Positions 62,106 to 64,000 of a DNA stretch of 64,000 nucleotides are shown here, piece after piece. How positions within the stretch are numbered: position 1 is the stretch's first letter; each line of letters opens with the position of its first letter. The translations under genes and the position numbers were made by a program. Origin of the DNA: Thiocystis violacea (GTDB lineage: Bacteria > Pseudomonadota > Gammaproteobacteria > Chromatiales > Chromatiaceae); the NCBI RefSeq assembly GCF_016583575.1, contig NZ_NRRG01000005.1:79782-143781 (forward strand), given 5' to 3'. The notes under the pieces are model-generated. The model ran no database searches and was not told the DNA's origin. It saw only the letters and a list, made by a program, of their open reading frames with translations.

Positions 62106-62535
62106 GTCAGCAGGTTAGCCGCTCGCGTACTGTGCAAAACCTGCCCTGAACAGTCCTGATTCAACCATCTCCAGCGGTGTGCCGGCACATTATCCGGCAC
62201 ACCTTTGGACCAAGAGATCAGTCGTCGTCCGGCAGCACAATGGGCGTCGCCGACCGATACGCCTGGACAGCAAGAGCGGTCACCACGCCTTCAACAATCC
62301 CAAACTCGTCGCCAACTTCCGCTAGGCGCATGGCACAACCAGGTCAGCTTGAGCCTAGGGCGCGCGATCTTACCAAGAATTCCCCTGCTTCGCTCGTGCA
62401 ATAACCGCGTCGGCGAGCCAGAACGTCGGTCTTCGTCCGCTGAGCCGCTCGGGCGATGCTCGACACGGTCACAAACAGCGCGGAACATTCGCCGAGATGG
62501 CGCGTCGGGCGCCGGTCGCGACAGCGTGAAGAGCG
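62106..62535. other. accessory intergenic stretch, no gene recognised
   Basis: About 430 bp between two mobile-element remnants. One inverted repeat, GTGTGCCGG-CACATTAT-CCGGCACAC, lies near 62185-62210. Frames up to 148 codons occur on both strands but show no family character or ribosome-binding site. Probably decayed mobile DNA. Confidence 0.5.
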
Positions 62536-62685
62536 ATGGAGGATTTCAAGCGCTCGGCCAGCCGTCTGGGCCGGTTGCTCAAGAAGTCGCGCGATGCCTG
62601 GAAAGCCAGGGTCCAGGAGAAGCAGCAACGCTTGCGCGCCGCCCAGGTTAAGATTCGGGATCTGGAGAAGAGCCGGAGCGGGTAG
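62536..62685 (+). pseudogene. N-terminal fragment of a DDE-type transposase
   Basis: 49 codons from the ATG at 62536: MEDFKRSASRLGRLLKKSRD then WKARVQEKQQRLRAAQVKIR, a basic coiled-coil leader seen at the start of some DDE transposases. The frame ends at a TAG (62683-62685) that belongs to the left end of the following IS1-family element (GGTAGTGCTTC at 62681), so that element probably inserted here and cut the gene. Confidence 0.5.
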
Positions 62686-63021
62686 TGCTTCAGACGTGGA
62701 TAATCGGCTAAAATCAATGCTTCGTTAGAGATCCATTATTTTTCTGTGAGGTTTTGAAGATGGCCGAAGTATCCGTGCGTTGCCCGCATTGTCACTCTGA
62801 AAAAGTCACGAAACGCGGTAAGACGGACAGAGGCAAGCCACGCTATTCATGTAATCATGAATCCTGTTCAACAAGCACCTTCATTCTGGATTACAGTTAT
62901 CAGGGACACCTTCCCGAGGTCAAGAAAAAGATTGTTGACAGGGCACTCAACGGAAGTGGGATCCGCGATACCGCGCGTGTGTTGAATGTGTCACAAACCA
63001 CCGTCATCAAAGAAATCAATC
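62681..63021 (+). mobile_element. truncated IS1-family element
   Basis: GGTAGTGCTTCAGAC at 62681 resembles the IS1 left inverted repeat (GGTgATGcTgCCAAC). The InsA-like gene starts 79 bp in. The copy stops abruptly where a palindromic repeat begins (63022), so insB, the frameshift window and the right end are missing. Confidence 0.65.
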
Positions 63022-63059
63022 ACTATGGACTAGAGGTCCATAGTATGGATTGCGGCTGA
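62760..63059 (+). pseudogene. insA: IS1-family InsA, C-terminally truncated, insB missing
   Basis: The ATG at 62760 starts an InsA-type zinc-finger protein: VRCPHCHSEKVTKRGK, RYSCNHESCSTSTFILDYSY, VDRALNGSGIRDTARVLNVS and TTVIKEI. InsA of IS1 binds the ends and helps repress transposition; active IS1 transposase needs InsA-InsB fusion by frameshifting. Here the last 10 residues (LEVHSMDCG) come from the repeat that replaced the rest. The element cannot move on its own. Confidence 0.8.
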
Positions 63060-63083
63060 AGCCGACTTAAAGCCGATGACTGA
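63022..63083. repeat. second copy of the variable-stem hairpin repeat
   Basis: ACTATGGAC-TAGAG-GTCCATAGT (63022-63044), then eight bases, then CGGCTGAAGCCG (63053-63064). The copy at 5127-5170 has the same plan: ACCATCGCC-TAGAA-GGCGATGGT, nine bases, CGGCTAAAGCCG. The stems are both 9 bp but different in sequence; the loops are TAGAR. The copy is cut at 63084 by the IS5-family element. Confidence 0.8.
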
Positions 63084-64000
63084 GAGACTGTATAGGAACT
63101 TTTCGCTATAGATAAACCGAATTAACCGTTAATAAAAATCAATTAACGCCTAATTCATATTGTATCTGATTGTCGCCTATTTGGCGAAGAAGCAAGCGGC
63201 CTGAGGCGAGATAAACTTGTGCCTCACTCGACGTAGGCTTGCGTTCATAATCTCTACTCAGCCGACGTGATCGGCCAAGCCATGCAAATGTTCGCTCAAC
63301 GACCCAGCGGCGGGGTAAAACATGGAAACCTTTAACCCCTTTTTTCTTTTTAACGACTTCAAGCTGACATTCAAACTGAGACGCCACCCAGTCGAATAGC
63401 TCCGCACCGGAATAGCCGCCATCGGCCCAAATGATTTTGATCGTCTGGAGCCGCATGAATCACTTCGTGATGACCTGGTACGCGGCTTTACCGTCGAAGA
63501 TGTTAGCCGCGTGCACCCAGACGACGATCAGGCAACCCATTGTATCTACAACAATATGGCGTTTTCGGCCCTTGACGAGTTTCCCCCCGTCGAACCCCGA
63601 CTCCTCCGAGGACTCTTGGGTACCCTTCACGCTTTGACTATCAATGATGGCTCCCGTCGGGTTTGGCGCGCGGTCTTTTTTTTTGCGTAAACGCTGACTA
63701 AGCGCGGTATTGACTTGTTCAAGCATCAGATTATCAGTCCACTTGTTATAATAATAATTAACGATACGATAAGAGGGAAAGTCTTTCGGCAGATAGCGCC
63801 AGGGACAACCGGTTTTATTGAGATAGAAAATTGCATTGAGAATTTCGCGAAGGTCATATGTTCGCGGGCGTCCAGTCTTATAAGGTTCAAGTTCGTCAAA
63901 GATTGGCCGAAGGACTTCCCATTCTTCATCGGAAAGGTCGCTCGGATATCTCAAAGGCCATTTTTCCAGGTCTGAAGTCATCATAATCCGCGAATTAGAA
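63084..64000 (-). mobile_element. IS5-family element (right end outside window)
   Basis: GAGACTGTATAGGAAC at 63084 is a plausible terminal inverted repeat; its partner should lie just right of the window. The transposase gene is on the minus strand and fills 63139-63984. Base composition is more AT-rich than the core genome. Confidence 0.65.
63139..63984 (-). pseudogene. IS5-family transposase with an in-frame stop
   Basis: Two open segments in one frame: 63984-63460 (LRYPSDLSDEEWEVLRPIF ... GAIIDSQSVKGT ... GRKRHIVVDTMG) and 63456-63139 (IIWADGGYSGAELFDW ... VVERTFAWLGRSRRLSRDYE). The DDE residues are Asp in IDSQSVK, Asp in WADGGYSG and Glu in VVERTFAWL. They are separated only by TGA (63462-63460) and TTC, and the residue count across the gap fits a single nonsense change, such as CGA to TGA. 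Both halves together give about 280 residues, the normal length. Without readthrough it is inactive. Confidence 0.85.

Overview
The window looks like chromosome from a purple sulfur bacterium of the Chromatiaceae (Gammaproteobacteria), or a close relative. This is inferred from the GC-rich codon use and from core genes of gammaproteobacterial type (SMC, ZipA, NAD-dependent ligase, Lon, RsmA, SerB, TldD/PmbA, a YhdP-like AsmA protein), together with multiheme cytochromes and several small conserved proteins. No 16S gene is present, so the taxon is not proven.

Layout. 0-2.5 kb: a FixL/FixJ-like two-component pair, the kinase cut by the left edge. 2.5-8.3 kb: an accessory stretch with two VapBC-type loci whose toxins are truncated, a frameshifted gene pair, an IS66-type remnant, a palindrome-ended IS200/IS605-like remnant, and an AT-rich block (4.38-7.44 kb) of unrecognised same-strand genes, one with a PD-(D/E)XK-like motif. 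8.4-10.4 kb: btaA/btaB for a betaine lipid. 10.6-12.9 kb: an HMGL-type aldolase coupled to a citrate synthase. 13.1-25.5 kb: a small operon carrying a REP-like repeat inside a reading frame, the YhdP-like protein, a nitrilase-family amidase, tldD, pmbA and a five-PAS hybrid kinase. 25.7-29.1 kb: a flavin oxidoreductase / DUF1365 / CFA-synthase-like operon. 29.1-34.6 kb: an intact RelE/HigB-type toxin-antitoxin pair, serB, lon, rsmA. 34.8-40.7 kb: DUF2760 plus a divergent Hsp70, then glycogen synthase with a long low-complexity N-terminus and a GH13 enzyme. 41-48.3 kb: smc-zipA-ligA. 48.3-53.5 kb: an alpha-carbonic-anhydrase homologue lacking two zinc histidines, a pentaheme cytochrome, and an octaheme HAO-like protein with a NapC-type tetraheme partner. 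53.7-61.4 kb: foldase, YciI, YciB, amino-acid symporter, BolA and several envelope proteins. 61.69 kb onward: a 3' fragment of tRNA-Thr(CGT) followed by nested, broken mobile elements, probably the left edge of an integrated island running off the right side.

How the genes fit together. The best candidates for a respiratory module are the HAO-like/NapC pair with the divergent pentaheme cytochrome: NapC would pass quinol electrons to the periplasmic octaheme enzyme. Membrane-lipid modification is represented twice (betaine lipid; fatty-acyl methylation or cyclopropanation). The accessory stretches are marked by repeats (a GTAGGATGGG family, a REP-type palindrome, IS200/IS605-like hairpins) and by decayed toxin genes next to intact antitoxins. 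The observations I consider least expected are the carbonic anhydrase homologue with R and Q in place of zinc ligands, a hairpin repeat whose two copies differ by compensatory stem changes, the alternative hairpins covering the smc ribosome-binding site, and the tRNA-Thr 3' fragment.
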